Made by a program: the position numbers and the translations under genes | Shown: positions 23,937 to 35,866 of the stretch, piece after piece | How positions within the stretch are numbered: position 1 is the first letter of the stretch | Layout of the letters: the number at the start of each line of letters is the position of its first letter | Assembly (NCBI GenBank): GCA_028554645.1 | Contig: JAQOOI010000074.1 | Coordinates: 620,001 to 684,000, forward strand | Direction of reading: 5' to 3' | Length of the DNA: 64,000 nucleotides | DNA from: Omphalotus guepiniiformis | Lineage: Eukaryota; Basidiomycota; Agaricomycetes; Agaricales; Omphalotaceae | The notes under the pieces: model-generated | Seen by the model: only the letters and a program-made list of their open reading frames with translations | Told to the model about the DNA's origin: nothing | The model's database searches: none

Positions 23937-24359
23937 ATTATGGGAGGGTATGACTTATCCTAGTTCGGACAAAAAATAGGGCTAAAATGAGAAAATCCCT
24001 GAGTCCAGTTCGGACAGAAACTCCGCCGTAGGCGGAACCCAAATGGTCGGGTTCGGACAGAAATTGGCATCATGAACACCAGTGAACAGCTGTGAAGGGC
24101 CCAATAGAGCTGGTGGCCTCGAACCGTAAAGTCCATTCCACAGAGTAGAAATTGTCCGGGCGATGTTTGAAGATCATAGATCAATTCTTTTGCAGAAATT
24201 TAGTTCCAACTCATGGTTCGGACAAAAATGAGCCCAGTAGCCGAGGCCACATCCCAGTTCGGACAAAAACTTCAGCCAATGTCAAGAAATCGGTTCGGAC
24301 AAAAACACGCTAATCGACCGATTTTGGATCAGACATGCCCTCCCATAATCAGGGGTCCT
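23937..24359. mobile_element. hAT-like MITE, 423 bp, with terminal inverted repeats and 8-bp target duplication
   Basis: A non-coding DNA transposon. The 22-bp ends at 23937-23958 and 24338-24359 are perfect inverted repeats (outer part AGGACCCCTGATTATGG), and similarity continues about 14 bp inward with a few changes. The direct repeat TTGGGACC flanks it exactly at 23929-23936 and 24360-24367; 8-bp duplications are the hallmark of the hAT superfamily. Inside are six copies of GTTCGGACAAAAA-like motifs, three near each end. No transposase is encoded, so mobility would need a partner elsewhere in the genome. The open frame starting at 24213 is only these repeats translated (FGQK). Confidence 0.85.
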
Positions 24360-24367
24360 TTGGGACC
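24360..24367. repeat. Right target-site duplication of the MITE
   Basis: TTGGGACC, identical to 23929-23936. Confidence 0.8.
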
Positions 24368-25932
24368 TCGGAGGATGAAAGCAGCCCTGAGTGTAGAGAT
24401 CTTGAGAGATCCTGAGCGTGTGAGCTATATTCGACTTGAGAGGATGAATTTGAGAAATTTTATAGAATATTATACGCGGTCTAACGCGAGAAATATCCAA
24501 ATGGCGAAAAACTGCGGGCAGCGGGCAGAAAAGATCTATATACTTGCGGATACGTTTGAAGGGTCGGCGACGGCGCGACACCTCGTGAGATTCACTAGCA
24601 CTGGTGGATCTCAACATGTGCATGTACGACTCCAATACTTTTTCGCCGCCTCGGTGGTCACTGGCTCCTACAGTCATCAACGTGGAGATGGACATGCTGA
24701 GGAGGTGCGATGCAACAGCTTGTCGCTACAGAAGCTCTGATAGTCGTCATGAGTACATATGCATGTACGCGGTCGATTCGGTAGGTAAGTACTTGCTTTG
24801 TAGATCTGCATTTAGACGGGAAAGGAAAGGAAAGGAAACGCGCGAACCTCGTTGACCACGACAGCTGCCGAGTTCCTACAGCACATAGCACATTCGCAGT
24901 TTGAATTCATACTACTTCCTGTAAGCATGCCAATACTCAGGCGGAATTCATCTCTATGATAGGATCTGTGAAAGAAGCCACGACGCCGACATCTTTCTGT
25001 TCTTCGTGTTTCGGCTCACATCCAGATTTACGCATCATTGTATCACAGTAAACAGAACCCGTTGACAAATATCAATCACTAACAGCCTGTGTAGTCGAAT
25101 CAAAGCAAGCCATCTACGATGCCGTGCATAGTACTGAGTTGCCCCAGCAGAATAACTATTTGCGAATGATTGATGTCTGGTGAATTCCAAACAACCATCA
25201 GAATAATCAAGCATCAGAACAATCCAGCTGTTGAATGCAACTGTCGGAGAACGCGAGCGCGTCAACAGAACAGAATGATGATTTGGTCGAATGGCCAATA
25301 ATATGGCGGAAGCTATTTAGTGGAACCTCCAAGGAAAACTTGTAGCGAAAGAAGTTCAGGGTTGTTCACGTTTCAAGATGCTTAAACTTGGAGAACCGAG
25401 GGCAAGATCTGAAGAAATGAAATACCAGGCAACCCTGAGCGACGCCGTGGGAGAGGGGGAGTCGAAGGAAGACCAAGGAATTAAGAAATAAGAGAATAAA
25501 ATCAGAATGGAACATAGAGAGCACAGGTGAAGACAAAAACGAATTGGCTGTCACCCGGGAGACGAACAAGAGGAGAAAAAAAAAGAAAGTTACATAGAAA
25601 AAGAAAAAGAAAAGGAGAGGCTATGTGGCACTGCAGCTGAGGTGGACTAACCGTCACATGTGGCGAGATTCGCGGAGATGAGAAATCCCCAGTTGCAAGT
25701 CTTCACATCCTCATATCTCTCCTTTTCCTCTTTGTTTCTCTTTCTCTTCTCTCTCTCTCTTTCCTTCTTGACGTGAACATCATCAGACGGGCTCTGCTCG
25801 TCGTTGTGTCTCCCAGCTTGCTGACCCAAGGTCAGAAGCAGCAAGGTCACGCAAAGGTCTCACATCCTTTCTCTTGCCGTTTCCTTCTTCATCTCCAACC
25901 ACCATCATCTATCCCGTGCGGAATTGCCCATT
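24368..25932. other. Intergenic, no gene seen; pyrimidine-rich promoter before ankyrin gene
   Basis: About 1.6 kb. A short GGAAA repeat lies at about 24820-24838, purine-rich DNA at 25571-25620, and a long CT-rich tract at about 25717-25767 upstream of the ankyrin gene. Pyrimidine tracts are common near fungal transcription starts. No supported open frame. Confidence 0.45.
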
Positions 25933-28900
25933 ATGCCCGTCCCTTTGCGGGCAAATGCAAATCTCAGGGCAGAGGCAAAGTATAACGTCGTTACTGATTG
26001 TCAGTTCTTTCAAATATAGCTCTTGTCGTATCTCCTAATCCTTCCTTTTAGTCCCGAATTTTGATTTGCACTCTGCTGCAGCGTCGGGAAACTTGGGTCT
26101 TGTCGAGTATGCTTTGGGCCGAGGGCAACCTGTCAATTCAGTCTTGGACGGAGTCCTTCCGCTTCATGCCGCTTGTGCAGGAGGGCATGAACAAGTCGTC
26201 AAGATTCTCATTGACCACGGTGCAGACGTAAATGCCCCTAGGTACACACAGTTTCTCTTACTCCATTGTTCTTCCTTCTCTATCGTCCGACTCCACAAAT
26301 CTGACGTACATTTGGCGCACCAGATTACCCCGACGCTACTCAAATGACAAGAATCGTGATGCTTCTGCACCAATCGTAGGAACAACGGGATCAACACCTC
26401 TTCATTTCGCAGTCGCAAACGGCCACAAGAACGTTATAACGGTCCTCCTTCTCCGAGGTGCCCACGCTGATCGTCGAGATAAGTATGGTGTTACCCCCGC
26501 CGCACTAGCAGAACAGCATGGTTGGCTGGAATGTGTCGAGGTGCTAGAGAATTGGGTGAAGGATAAGGATCGCGATTTGCGCGAACGGGATCCACCAGTG
26601 AACACGGATGAGTTTGGTGCGGGCATACCAGTTCACGAACGATACGGATCTTTGGGCCTCGACGAGGATACGTCTGGGTCCACCCGAAAGCGTTTACAGG
26701 TCAAGCGGTCTATCGACACAGCTTTGAATATCTTCAAATCATCGTCATGTACACCCCCTTCCAAACTTGCCATATCGTCATCGTCTACTAATCTCCCTGC
26801 TTTATCGCCCCCAACCTCTCCGACGAGATCGCGGGGAGACTTTTCACCTTCCCCATCCGAAGATGCACGCTCCAGTCCGAGTCCTAGTCCTATTGATCCC
26901 GGAGCTCGGCGGCCTTCTCTGCCTCACATACTTTACCCTCCGCCGAGTGGTGCCTCTCCCCGCTATCAGAAGGCCTCTACTCCCACAAAACCACCGCGTA
27001 ATCCACGGAGGCCACGATCTGCCGGCACAGATGCTGAGCAACAATCAAACCAACCACTGGAGGGCGAAGGCAACCATCCTGTATTTGGTAGAGGGGGCGC
27101 TGGGAGGAAGCTGGGGACCAAATATTCCTTGATGAATTTGTTCAAGAAAGGGCAGGGCAATGATTCGAGTAGCGGCGTTCCCCTCGAGCGAACAACGTCC
27201 CATCAAGCTTCCAGTTCTGCATTCATACTTTCTTCAAGTCAAACCTCTTCGTCAGTCAACATATCCAACTTATCCTCCTTCTCCAGCTCTCCGAAACAAT
27301 CGTCCTTTGTAACACTGCCTTCTAGCGATAACAGTCCTCTACCCCGGCCTGGATTCCGTTTCGGAAACAGTGACACGGCCATGCGGTCTCGTACAGCGCC
27401 CACTGCCACCCCGCAGACTTCCCGCTCTTTGTCACATACAAGGGCGTCCCCATCAAGTATCCAACAACAGCAGCCCTACTCTCCTCCCCGAACAATAGTC
27501 CCGCTTGCCGTTGATTTGCATAATGCTCTTGCCGCTCAACAAAATCGGAATCGGTCTGGGTCTTCCAGTAGTACGGCGCATCACGACTCACCGAATTCTG
27601 TGGTAGGACTAGAGATTACCTTTGATGAAGCTGAGTGTGGGAGCACTTCAGGCTCAGTGTCTACCAGCCCGCTGAACAATGTCGCTATACGGCGTATACG
27701 GCCACAAGATGTCAGTCATAGGCGGGAACGTTCCGGGTCGAATTCAAGCAATAGGAATGCAGCGGTGTATGATGACGAAGTGATCCTTGGCCCTGGGCTG
27801 AATAGTAGCTCTGGAGATTTATCTTTGAATGGTAGCAACGGCGTCAGTAGGACTAGCTCGCGGCCTGGGATTCTGAGAGGTCATAATCGTACCTCTTCGA
27901 CAGGCCAGTCAGTTGGCAGCGTTCTGAGGGCCAGATTTGACCCAAAGTCGAATTCTTCGGGCGTGATTTCGCGGAAAGAAACTGACGTTCAACCGTCATC
28001 CCCGTCCCCTTTACCGCTAAGAGGATGTACGAGCGCAGGGTCGTTGAAGCTGCTCGACTCTGAAAGAAGAAGTCGTGGCGACTATTCACCTAGTAGAATC
28101 AGCAGAGAGTTAAAGGGAGTAATGACGAGCTCCCCGAAGACAATAGTGATGGAACGACTGCCAGACTCTGCGCCTGCAGCTATTACCGATTTTGACACTA
28201 CGTCACGTAACACGGAAGAAGACGACAACGGTGACCCCTATGGACAACCTCTCGAACATTTCAAGTTGGCTCCAGGCGCTCAATCATCGCAATCTCCTTC
28301 GCGCCTCGACATACTTACGCGGAATCGTGGTCTTTCCTTTGCTTCCTCAGAGTCATCACTGTCCCCTGACCTATCTGCGGCGGAAGTGGACACGGCTACA
28401 GCTAGTATCCTCGGCGCTGAGTTCCCGTTCAGTATTAATCGACCTCCGCCTGTGCCCCTCGATGAGTCTGAAGGCACCGGTCCAGGGTCTCAAGTACAAT
28501 TGCAGGTTTCTCCTCCTCCATCAACATCTCCAGATAGTCGCATGAGAGGCGACTCTATCAGCAGTATAAGCACTACTGACAGTACACAGAATCCTAGTTT
28601 GAGCACTAGTGCCACGACGAGCGGAAGTGGAGGGAGCGGTACCGTTAATACTCCTTTGCGTTCCCCGGAAGGAGGCTCATATCTGAATTTGCCTATCATC
28701 GACCTATCGAGATCCAGGAGCATAGAAAAGTTTGAGCTTGTAGCTGAGCCACAGTCGGTTGGCTATGCGGATGGTTTAAACTCGCAGGCCAGAACGTCAG
28801 GCGTCGTCGTCGTTGGGCTAAACGAGCGTCGGGAACACACGCCACTGGAGAACATCGACCTTACTCTTGTAGCATCGCATGCTGAAGCGGAAGCGCTCGT

Positions 28901-29717
28901 GCAGCGCACAAAACAGGATATTCTATCGGCCTATGCGGATGGACTGACTTCATCAGACAGCGTTGGATACACTCCGTTAAGCGCCAGATTGGCCGCTCTA
29001 GGAGAGAGCTTGGAGCTTGAGCGAAAACTGCGCGAACAGCGACAGGCTGAAGAGCTCAGAGCGAAGGGAGAAGAACTGCCTTTACCTTCGAGCGACACAG
29101 AGTTCATCGCCCCCACGGACGCTCGTGCCAGCCTTTACAGACAGGCCAGCTTGGATCACAAGTCGCCAAAGAGCAAACAGAAGGAGCCGAGGAGACCTCA
29201 TACTAGTAGTGGTACGTCTGTGACAGATGGTCGGCAGGGTTTCCATTCCAATGTTGCACTATGTACTCATATGTTCCTCACAGGTGTCCAGGATCCCCTT
29301 CCAAGTTCCGTGGAGCGGAGGAGGCCTACACACCATTCTTCTTTGTCTGCTTCTGCAGTGGAAACTTCGTCGCCCGTCTTCGATACTGATGACGTCGAGA
29401 CACCCGTCGTCCAGGCAAAGGTCTTTGATCGATTTTCGCCTCGCTCACGTACGCCTGACCCCGACAGCAACCTCAGTCGTATCAGCTCTCTGGAAGGTCT
29501 CGATACCGACACCGAACTCGGGCCATCTTTGTGTCGGGTTTTGACAGCTCCAAACTCCATGTCTTCAGCTCGCGAGAAGCGCGAGCGAACATTCGCTAGC
29601 AACACCAAGTTGACTAGGATGGGCTTCACACCGACTGATCTTGCTGGTCGAACGCCTCAACCGAAACGCTTTGGCGGTCTCAAGTCTTTGATGCAGTCCC
29701 TCAAGGGCCGACCATAA
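25933..29717 (+). CDS. Large ankyrin-repeat protein with disordered Ser/Pro-rich tail
   Basis: Exons 25933-25999, 26052-26241, 26324-29211 and 29284-29717 give 1192 residues. Ankyrin repeats fill residues about 25-140: FDLHSAAASGNLGLVEYAL, GVLPLHAACAGGHEQVVKILIDHGADVNAP, GSTPLHFAVANGHKNVITVLLLRGAHADRRD and GVTPAALAEQHG. Everything after is low-complexity, rich in Ser, Pro and Thr with many Ser-Pro sites, plus a short charged helix near residue 995 (LESLELERKLREQRQAEE-like). The C-terminus GFTPTDLAGRTPQPKRFGGLKSL is unlike the rest and may be a conserved tail. The intron 29212-29283 is in frame and easy to miss. Likely a scaffold; function not known. Convergent with Spa2. Confidence 0.82.
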
Positions 29718-30268
29718 TACCACCCCACTCTTTTCTGTGTTCTTCTATGATATACTATTGCCTCGAGAAAGAGACAGTTGTATTACACTCTCTCTCATTA
29801 TATTTCCGCTTGCTATCTTCATCGTGAACTGCATTGTTATCGTTTTTCATTATTTCTATTTCGCTTCGTCGTCAACATTGTATTAACCTTCCAATCATTC
29901 TGCAACTTCATTATCTTGTCTTGCTATACCAATTCATGTACTTTGCTACATTGTATGTACATCATCATATTTACGCTTTCTTTGGAAACCTTGCAACGGG
30001 CTAGTATCACAGGTATTATTTCATTAGGACAATCCGAATATGATCCAGCCAAATATCAATTATTGCAGCTCAGGCTGCCTGGGCAGGTATGTAGATGGAC
30101 AGCATGCACATAAGTACATGAGTCAACGAGGTATCATGTGTAGCAAAGTGGACCTCCTCTTAGAGGGGCAAATAAAACTATGAAGGAATGCAAAACAATG
30201 CGAAACAGATAAGCCGAACGAATGATGCATGTGGGCAAAAATAATAATATCTTGTGCATAGAACAGAA
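29718..30268. other. Convergent intergenic region, no gene seen
   Basis: About 550 bp of AT-rich DNA between the ankyrin stop and the Spa2 stop; the 3' ends of both transcripts should lie here. Confidence 0.5.
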
Positions 30269-33200
30269 CTATAACTTCATTAAACCTTTCATCGCGTTCG
30301 CTACCGCAAAGCTGGACTTCGCCATGATCTGCCGCGATTCCTTTGTCACTTCGGGTAATGCTTGCACCTCGCTCAATTTATTCGCGTGTTCGCTCAGTTC
30401 CCGGAGAATTTCGTTGCCTTGTTGCGCGGTGGCAGGTGGAAGGTTGTCCTTACACACCGCGACAATACTTGACACAATCGTTATGATCTGAGTCACGTTC
30501 TCGTTGAGGGTCGGAGAAGGCGTCGGACTACGGACACCCGATAGCACGCTTTGAATAGCGTAGACAATGGATTCAGTCTGGGCTTCAAGATATGACTTCA
30601 ATACAATTGAGCAAGAGACAGAGATCACCGCATGAGATTACATACCTTCAACTCCGCCCAGTTATCCTCCACTCCATCTCCATCACTGACCGTACCTGCA
30701 GAGTTAGGCGGCTGATCAAATATTGGAGGCGGTGAGTTCGTTTTTTCTGAACTGGAGTTGTCAGACGGAGTTCGCCGTGCATATTCATCAGACGAGCGAC
30801 CTTGTAGAGTCGCTGAAGGCTCGTACCGCGAAGCACTGCCGAAGGCAGACGAGGCAGCGCTGCCTTTCCGTTGATGTGCTTTCTCATCAACAGAACGTAA
30901 GCTAGGAGAGTACCCTGCAGTGGCAGTTGGACCGGGAGAATAGGTTGATGAGGCAAACTGCTCTTGCTCGGCTTTAGTAGCTTTCCGGATAGAAATCATT
31001 TTGCCAATATCGGTAATAGTAGCCGCAACATGGCTCGCCGCTGCATCTAGCAGGCTGACTGGGGACAAGCCTGAGCTTGTGGCGTGTGTCTTGGATGCAG
31101 TAACCAGATTGCTGAGAGTGGCATCGGCTCGCTCCCGCAAAAACCGAAGAGCATCAAAGTCGACGTCAGTCCGAGGTGGCCTCCGTTCGTAAGTGCGCAG
31201 GTCATCGATAATGGTGGTCACAGCATTGACAACGGCTTTCATAGGCGTGAGGACTCGGGTAGGAGCATTCGAGCGACCAGCAGTCAGCAGGCCGTCGATG
31301 GCGGAAAGGAAAGCAGTGAGGTGGATGTCCAATACACCACCTTCGGGAGACACAGGTAGTTGGTCTTGGATACTGTCCATCTTTGGTGCTTGCAGGAATA
31401 GCTGAGACGTAGCTGATGATGGCAGTTGAGCGAGGTATCGTTGTGAGGATCAATGAAAATACCTTTAACACTCCTCAGCTCGGTCTTCGCCTGTTCGTAT
31501 TTCCGTTTATACTCTTTGAGTTGAATGTTTAAGTCGCGAATAACAACAAGGTCAGAGTCCTTGGCGGTGATGAGCTCGTCGTTGCGCCGGGAAAGATCGC
31601 CTAGCTCATCCATGAGATTCTGCATGTCCGATCTGAGTTGCTCAATGACCTCCGGGTCAGCCTGCAACAAGTGAACAGTCAGTTAAGGTTTCATGAGATG
31701 GTAGTCAAATCGTACCCCGCCCTGTTGTCCATTAGCTCTTTCCTCTTCTAGCCTTTCTAGACGGTCTCGTAAGATCTGGAGCTCTTCCTCGTCTTCCTGA
31801 GCTCGCCGAGTTTCACGTTCTTTCTCAATTTGTCTCGTTTCTCGCAATTCATCGAGCTCCTTTTGTAGTGCACGCATAGCGGACGATTGCTCTTCCGCTT
31901 TCTGTTGAAACGTCATGAGTATAGGGCAGGGTAACTAGATTATGTTCTCGTACCCTTCGGACGCTAGCTAGCTCTTCTTCCATCTGCCTAACCCTCGTTT
32001 CGGATTCTTGCAACTTGGTTTCGTTCTGCTGCGAGTCTCCAAGATCGCGTTGCAGGTTTGTTATTTGTGTTTGCATGGTCGCAATCCTAAACTCATAATC
32101 CCGGCGCATTCTTTCGCTGTCTTCGTTGACACTGGCCCTTCCCACACCTATCCGACCAGAGGCAGAGCGATCCGAGTTGACGGAAGTCCTTCCAAATGAT
32201 GAGGGCTTATCATAGTACTCATCGCCACTCCGTCTGGCTGGCGTGTCGTCGTCGTCATCCTCGACTCCCTTTAGCCTTGCACTCAACCCACTCAGCCCAA
32301 CAGGTGGACTTCCCACACTCATGGGGCTGGGATAATCACTCGCGCTGTCCGGTTCGCCATCGGTGAAACCCGGTGAGAAACCAGGATCCCGAATTCGATC
32401 CCGGCTTGCGTCCCTCTCGATAATCGAGCTCCCACTCTCCCTCGCATCTCTTCCATATGGAACTTCAATGTACTCCTCCTCCATGGTGCTTGTATTTGGT
32501 ATAATCATTCCGCTAGTAGCCATGGCACTCTGAGGATTGGTGGTTGTGCTATCGCTGTTCCCACTGACACTCACGGCGGCACTCGGTCTTCGACCGTATT
32601 CGCGTTCACGCTCCCGGTCTTCGGATCGTCGAGTGGTATCCTGAGATGCTTTCCGTCGGGAAGACATACTGGGAGGAAAGTTGTCATCGCTCATCCTCCC
32701 TGGACCATAATTGTCCTCGCTAGGTCGCCGTCGATCTTGTGAGGGCCGTCGGCTTGACAAGCTACCACCGTAACCACTATCTAAAGGGCGATCGGCAGAA
32801 GCGGATGTACGTCCCGACGTACGAGAGTTGTTCAAGGCGCGAGGAGGGGAGTTAGAAGGGAAATCAGGAGCAGGGTAGTCATCGTAGTTCGAGTTCTCAG
32901 AAGCCCTTCCAGAAGGCTAAGGGCAGCATTGAGTAATTCCAACGAGAAATAGATTAACTTTGTGCCACGTACATCTTCTTTAAACTCGGGATACCTCCTA
33001 GCCAGCTCAAAGTAAACGTCACTAGAGAGATCCTCGAATCGAGAGGTCGGAAGGGTAGCTAGCTTCTGCCGTGCCTGGTTCCGTTTTGGGTGGAAGTCTT
33101 CTCGCACAGGAAGAAACGGAACTGAGGACGTAAGGGTAAGGGGTGATCAGGAAGAGCGGTATAAACCCCATCGGCGTATTTGTGCTGTACCTTCTTTCTC

Positions 33201-33558
33201 ATTCTTCCTTCGTATGAGTTCATCATAAACGTCAGTGGACAATTCATGGAACTGTTGTATCGTCAGTCGTGTAAGTTTCTGTCTAGCCGTGGAGCGTGAA
33301 TTCGGCGCAGCTAAGGATTTCTGTCAGACAGGGAATACCTCGCGTGGTACAAGCGACTGATTTACCTTTGGAGAGGTAAACAGCAAGATATTTGCTGAGC
33401 TCTTCAAAATGCGACTTTGATACAGTTCGATAATCAATTTGAGGAAGCGGAGGAGCATTTTTGCCACTTAAAGGTCGATAAGATTCTGTACGGTAGTTTG
33501 AGATGCCTGAGAAGGCTGTCGGGGTCGGAGAGGCAGCTCTTGACTGAGAACGCTTCAT
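30269..33558 (-). CDS. SPA2: Polarisome scaffold protein Spa2
   Basis: Scaffold of the polarisome at hyphal tips, binding formin, Bud6 and MAPK components. From the ATG at 33558 the gene carries two Spa2-homology (GIT/SHD) repeats within the first 150 or so residues: SARQKLTRLTIQQFHELSTDVYDELIRRK-like and ARQKLATLPTSRFEDLSSDVYFELARRYPEF-like. A long Ser/Arg-rich disordered part follows, then coiled coils (RRDYEFRIATMQTQITNLQRDL; ELDELRETRQIEKERETRRA; LRSDMQNLMDELGDLSRR). The C-terminal helical domain starts LDIHLTAFLSAIDGLLTAGR and holds AVVNAVTTIIDDLRTYE, a Spa2-specific feature. Several short introns are present. Stop at 30269 after AVANAMKGLMKL. Confidence 0.9.
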
Positions 33559-33739
33559 TGTTCAAGACAGAGCAGACAAGATGATGGTCGAGAAGAGAGA
33601 TGGATAGGCTGGCGTGAATGAAGATCTCATCTACTCGTCGTTGAGACAGACAATGACAACAACACGCTGAACCCGCACTGTCTCAATTTCTCACACAACA
33701 CGTGTTTATATATTTTGTTGCTCTATCTACCACTTATAT

Positions 33740-35087
33740 CTACTGAGTTTTCGCCTCTCTCTCTATTTTCCGAAGAGCTCGTCTACGGATATCCTTGTGC
33801 AGGCTGTGGGTGTAGCTGATGAACAGCGAAGGTATACCGATCAAGGTCATCGTATAATCAAGCAAAGCATGGGACCAGTAAGGCGTGGTGGTGTTGGGTC
33901 GACCACTGTAGGCTGCACCACAAGGAAGACCAATTTTTGATAACACGGATCGAACGTAAGGACCAGGACGGGGAACCATAACAGATGCCTTGCGGATTTT
34001 GGACAATTTGGAAACCTTTGAATCAGTCACATCAGGAAGCTGTACCTTTAGAACCGGAAAATTGCGACTTCACGTACCACAAAGTAAGTGTTGACGTGTT
34101 CAACAGTGATGTTGTGTTGTCTGACCTCTTCTGCGAGTGCGCTCGTGAAAGTCGCGAGGAAAGCCTTGGTTCCAGAATACGTAGCCAACATAGGTGATGG
34201 AATTGCTCCCGCAAAAGACCCTATATTTAGGATAAGACCACGCTTACTAGTTGAAAGAAGGCACATCAGAAGTCAGCGAGCTGTTAATGGAAAGCTACGT
34301 ACCGCTGAACCATGCCGGGAAGAATGGCATAGGTTACCCGCAGAGTCGCGTTCACATTGATTGCGACAATGTCGGTGATCTCTTCCTTGGGTGTATCAAC
34401 AAGATATGCTGGCATGGCGTGTGATTTTCCAACATTATTCACTGCATCAGTCCAAGGATTAGCATGTATGCATACAAATATTGCAAGCTAAAGTCTTACC
34501 AAGAACACCAATATCTAATCCCTCAAGCGCAGCACCGAGAGCTGTATGAGCTGCTTCATCATTCTTTGCAAAATCGATTGAGTGAATTTTCGTGGACACA
34601 GAATATTTGCTCGCTGCTACCGCGTCAGTAATACACAAGTTACATTCAAGACTCACGCACCAATCTCCGCAGCTGCAGCTTCGAGAACTTGCGTATTCCG
34701 AGCAACCAAAAATACATTGAACCCAGCTTTTGCCAGCTGAAACGCGAACTCCTTCCCGATACCGTCCGAAGCGCCCGTCACGACAGCCCAAGCACCCTTC
34801 TTTGCACCATAACGCTTCAGCTGGAAGACAAAAACAATTAGAAAAGCTGACTCTCGGCTACAAGGCAAGTAACTCACGCTAGTCCCAGGCAAGGCAAATA
34901 TTTGTAGGAACACCGAAAGGTTTTGATACACGACCTTCGCGATGTTGAGAGTACCAATTGCCAAAAGTACAGTCGCAGCCAATGGATACGCGTTGACTAG
35001 TGCACGTTGAGATTTCCAGCTTCATAAAGGCGTATGTAACGACTCACCCAACTGGAGCGACGAATCTACTATTTTCTGGGGGTCCAT
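33740..35087 (-). CDS. Very-long-chain 3-oxoacyl-CoA reductase (microsomal KAR, IFA38-like)
   Basis: NADPH-dependent reductase of the ER fatty acid elongation complex, giving very-long-chain fatty acids for ceramides. Start at 35087 (MDPQKIVDSSLQL), then a hydrophobic N-terminal segment (AATVLLAIGTLNIAKVVY) expected to anchor it in the ER. Short-chain dehydrogenase motifs follow in order: TGASDGIGKEFAFQLAK (NADP loop), NNVGKS, NIGSFAG (catalytic Ser), and YSGTKAF (Tyr-x-x-x-Lys). A second hydrophobic segment near the C-terminus (LLDYTMTLIGIPSLFI) and a basic tail ending EREAKTQ fit the ER type. Six or so introns of normal size. Confidence 0.92.
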
Positions 35088-35866
35088 TTGTAGAGGTCAA
35101 CGTTTAGCGCTATTAGCCACCAAACAGATAATCTGTTTGCTGGCTGACCTAGAAGGCCTTGACAAGTAGCACCAAACAACGCGAGCGCGGCGCGACAGGG
35201 CGCGACGCGCTGCGTTACGGTTTCGGGCACTTGCTGCGAAACTCCGAGTCACCAAATCAAATTCTCGAAATTCATCACCTTCATTGTAAGTACGACTGAA
35301 TTACGACAAGAAGCTGCCCAAAAATGCAAGTTCAGTATGCATCTGCACCGCGCCGAACACTGATTTTTCCTCGGAGGCTTTGCGGAGGCTCACTGCGAGT
35401 CAATGCCTTCCGATCGCAGTGATTCCAAAGTATGGACGCTTCAGATGCTCGGAGGACGCTGATGGCAGCAAATACTGCACATTTGCTGTCATAGTTCAAC
35501 TGCGATGAGCTTACTACATGGAGACTCAAGAGGATACTAGTCAAATGACAGCAAGATAGGACAGCCTTCACTAAGGCAGTTCCTCGGTCCTTGGACCGCA
35601 TACAGAATGAAGGGGCGCTCGAGTAGAATGCCGTAGCTGCTATTGAGCGCTTGAGCCGTTGATCAATATCAGTAGGTGTTTTTTTGCGCATCTGGTAAAG
35701 CTATCAGCCTTACTGAGTGTGAAATCTGATAACGGATACATTGAGACAAGAGAGGAACTATTGTACATACAAAGCGAATTCCATAAATTACTCATCCAAA
35801 AACATCAGAAATGAACGAAGACTCAGCATAATGATAAAGGGCCAATGCATACTTACACCATCGAGA
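35088..35866. other. Intergenic, small inverted repeats, no gene seen
   Basis: About 780 bp. A GC-rich patch lies at 35175-35222. Two small inverted repeats are present: TCACTGCGA with TCGCAGTGA around 35390-35422, and a 12-bp pair around 35460-35492 with one mismatch. The 119-codon minus frame at 35332-35691 overlaps these and shows no family features. Confidence 0.4.

Noticed and set aside
24213..24740. 175-codon plus-strand frame (MVRTKMSPV...)
   Set aside because: It starts inside the MITE and its repeated FGQK is only the translated subterminal motif; the rest is low-similarity sequence.
35388..35492. Pair of small inverted repeats as a MITE
   Set aside because: Arms are 9 and 12 bp with no target duplication or shared ends; likely chance hairpins.
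35332..35691. 119-codon minus-strand frame between KAR and the membrane gene
   Set aside because: No family features, and it overlaps small inverted repeats; treated as chance.
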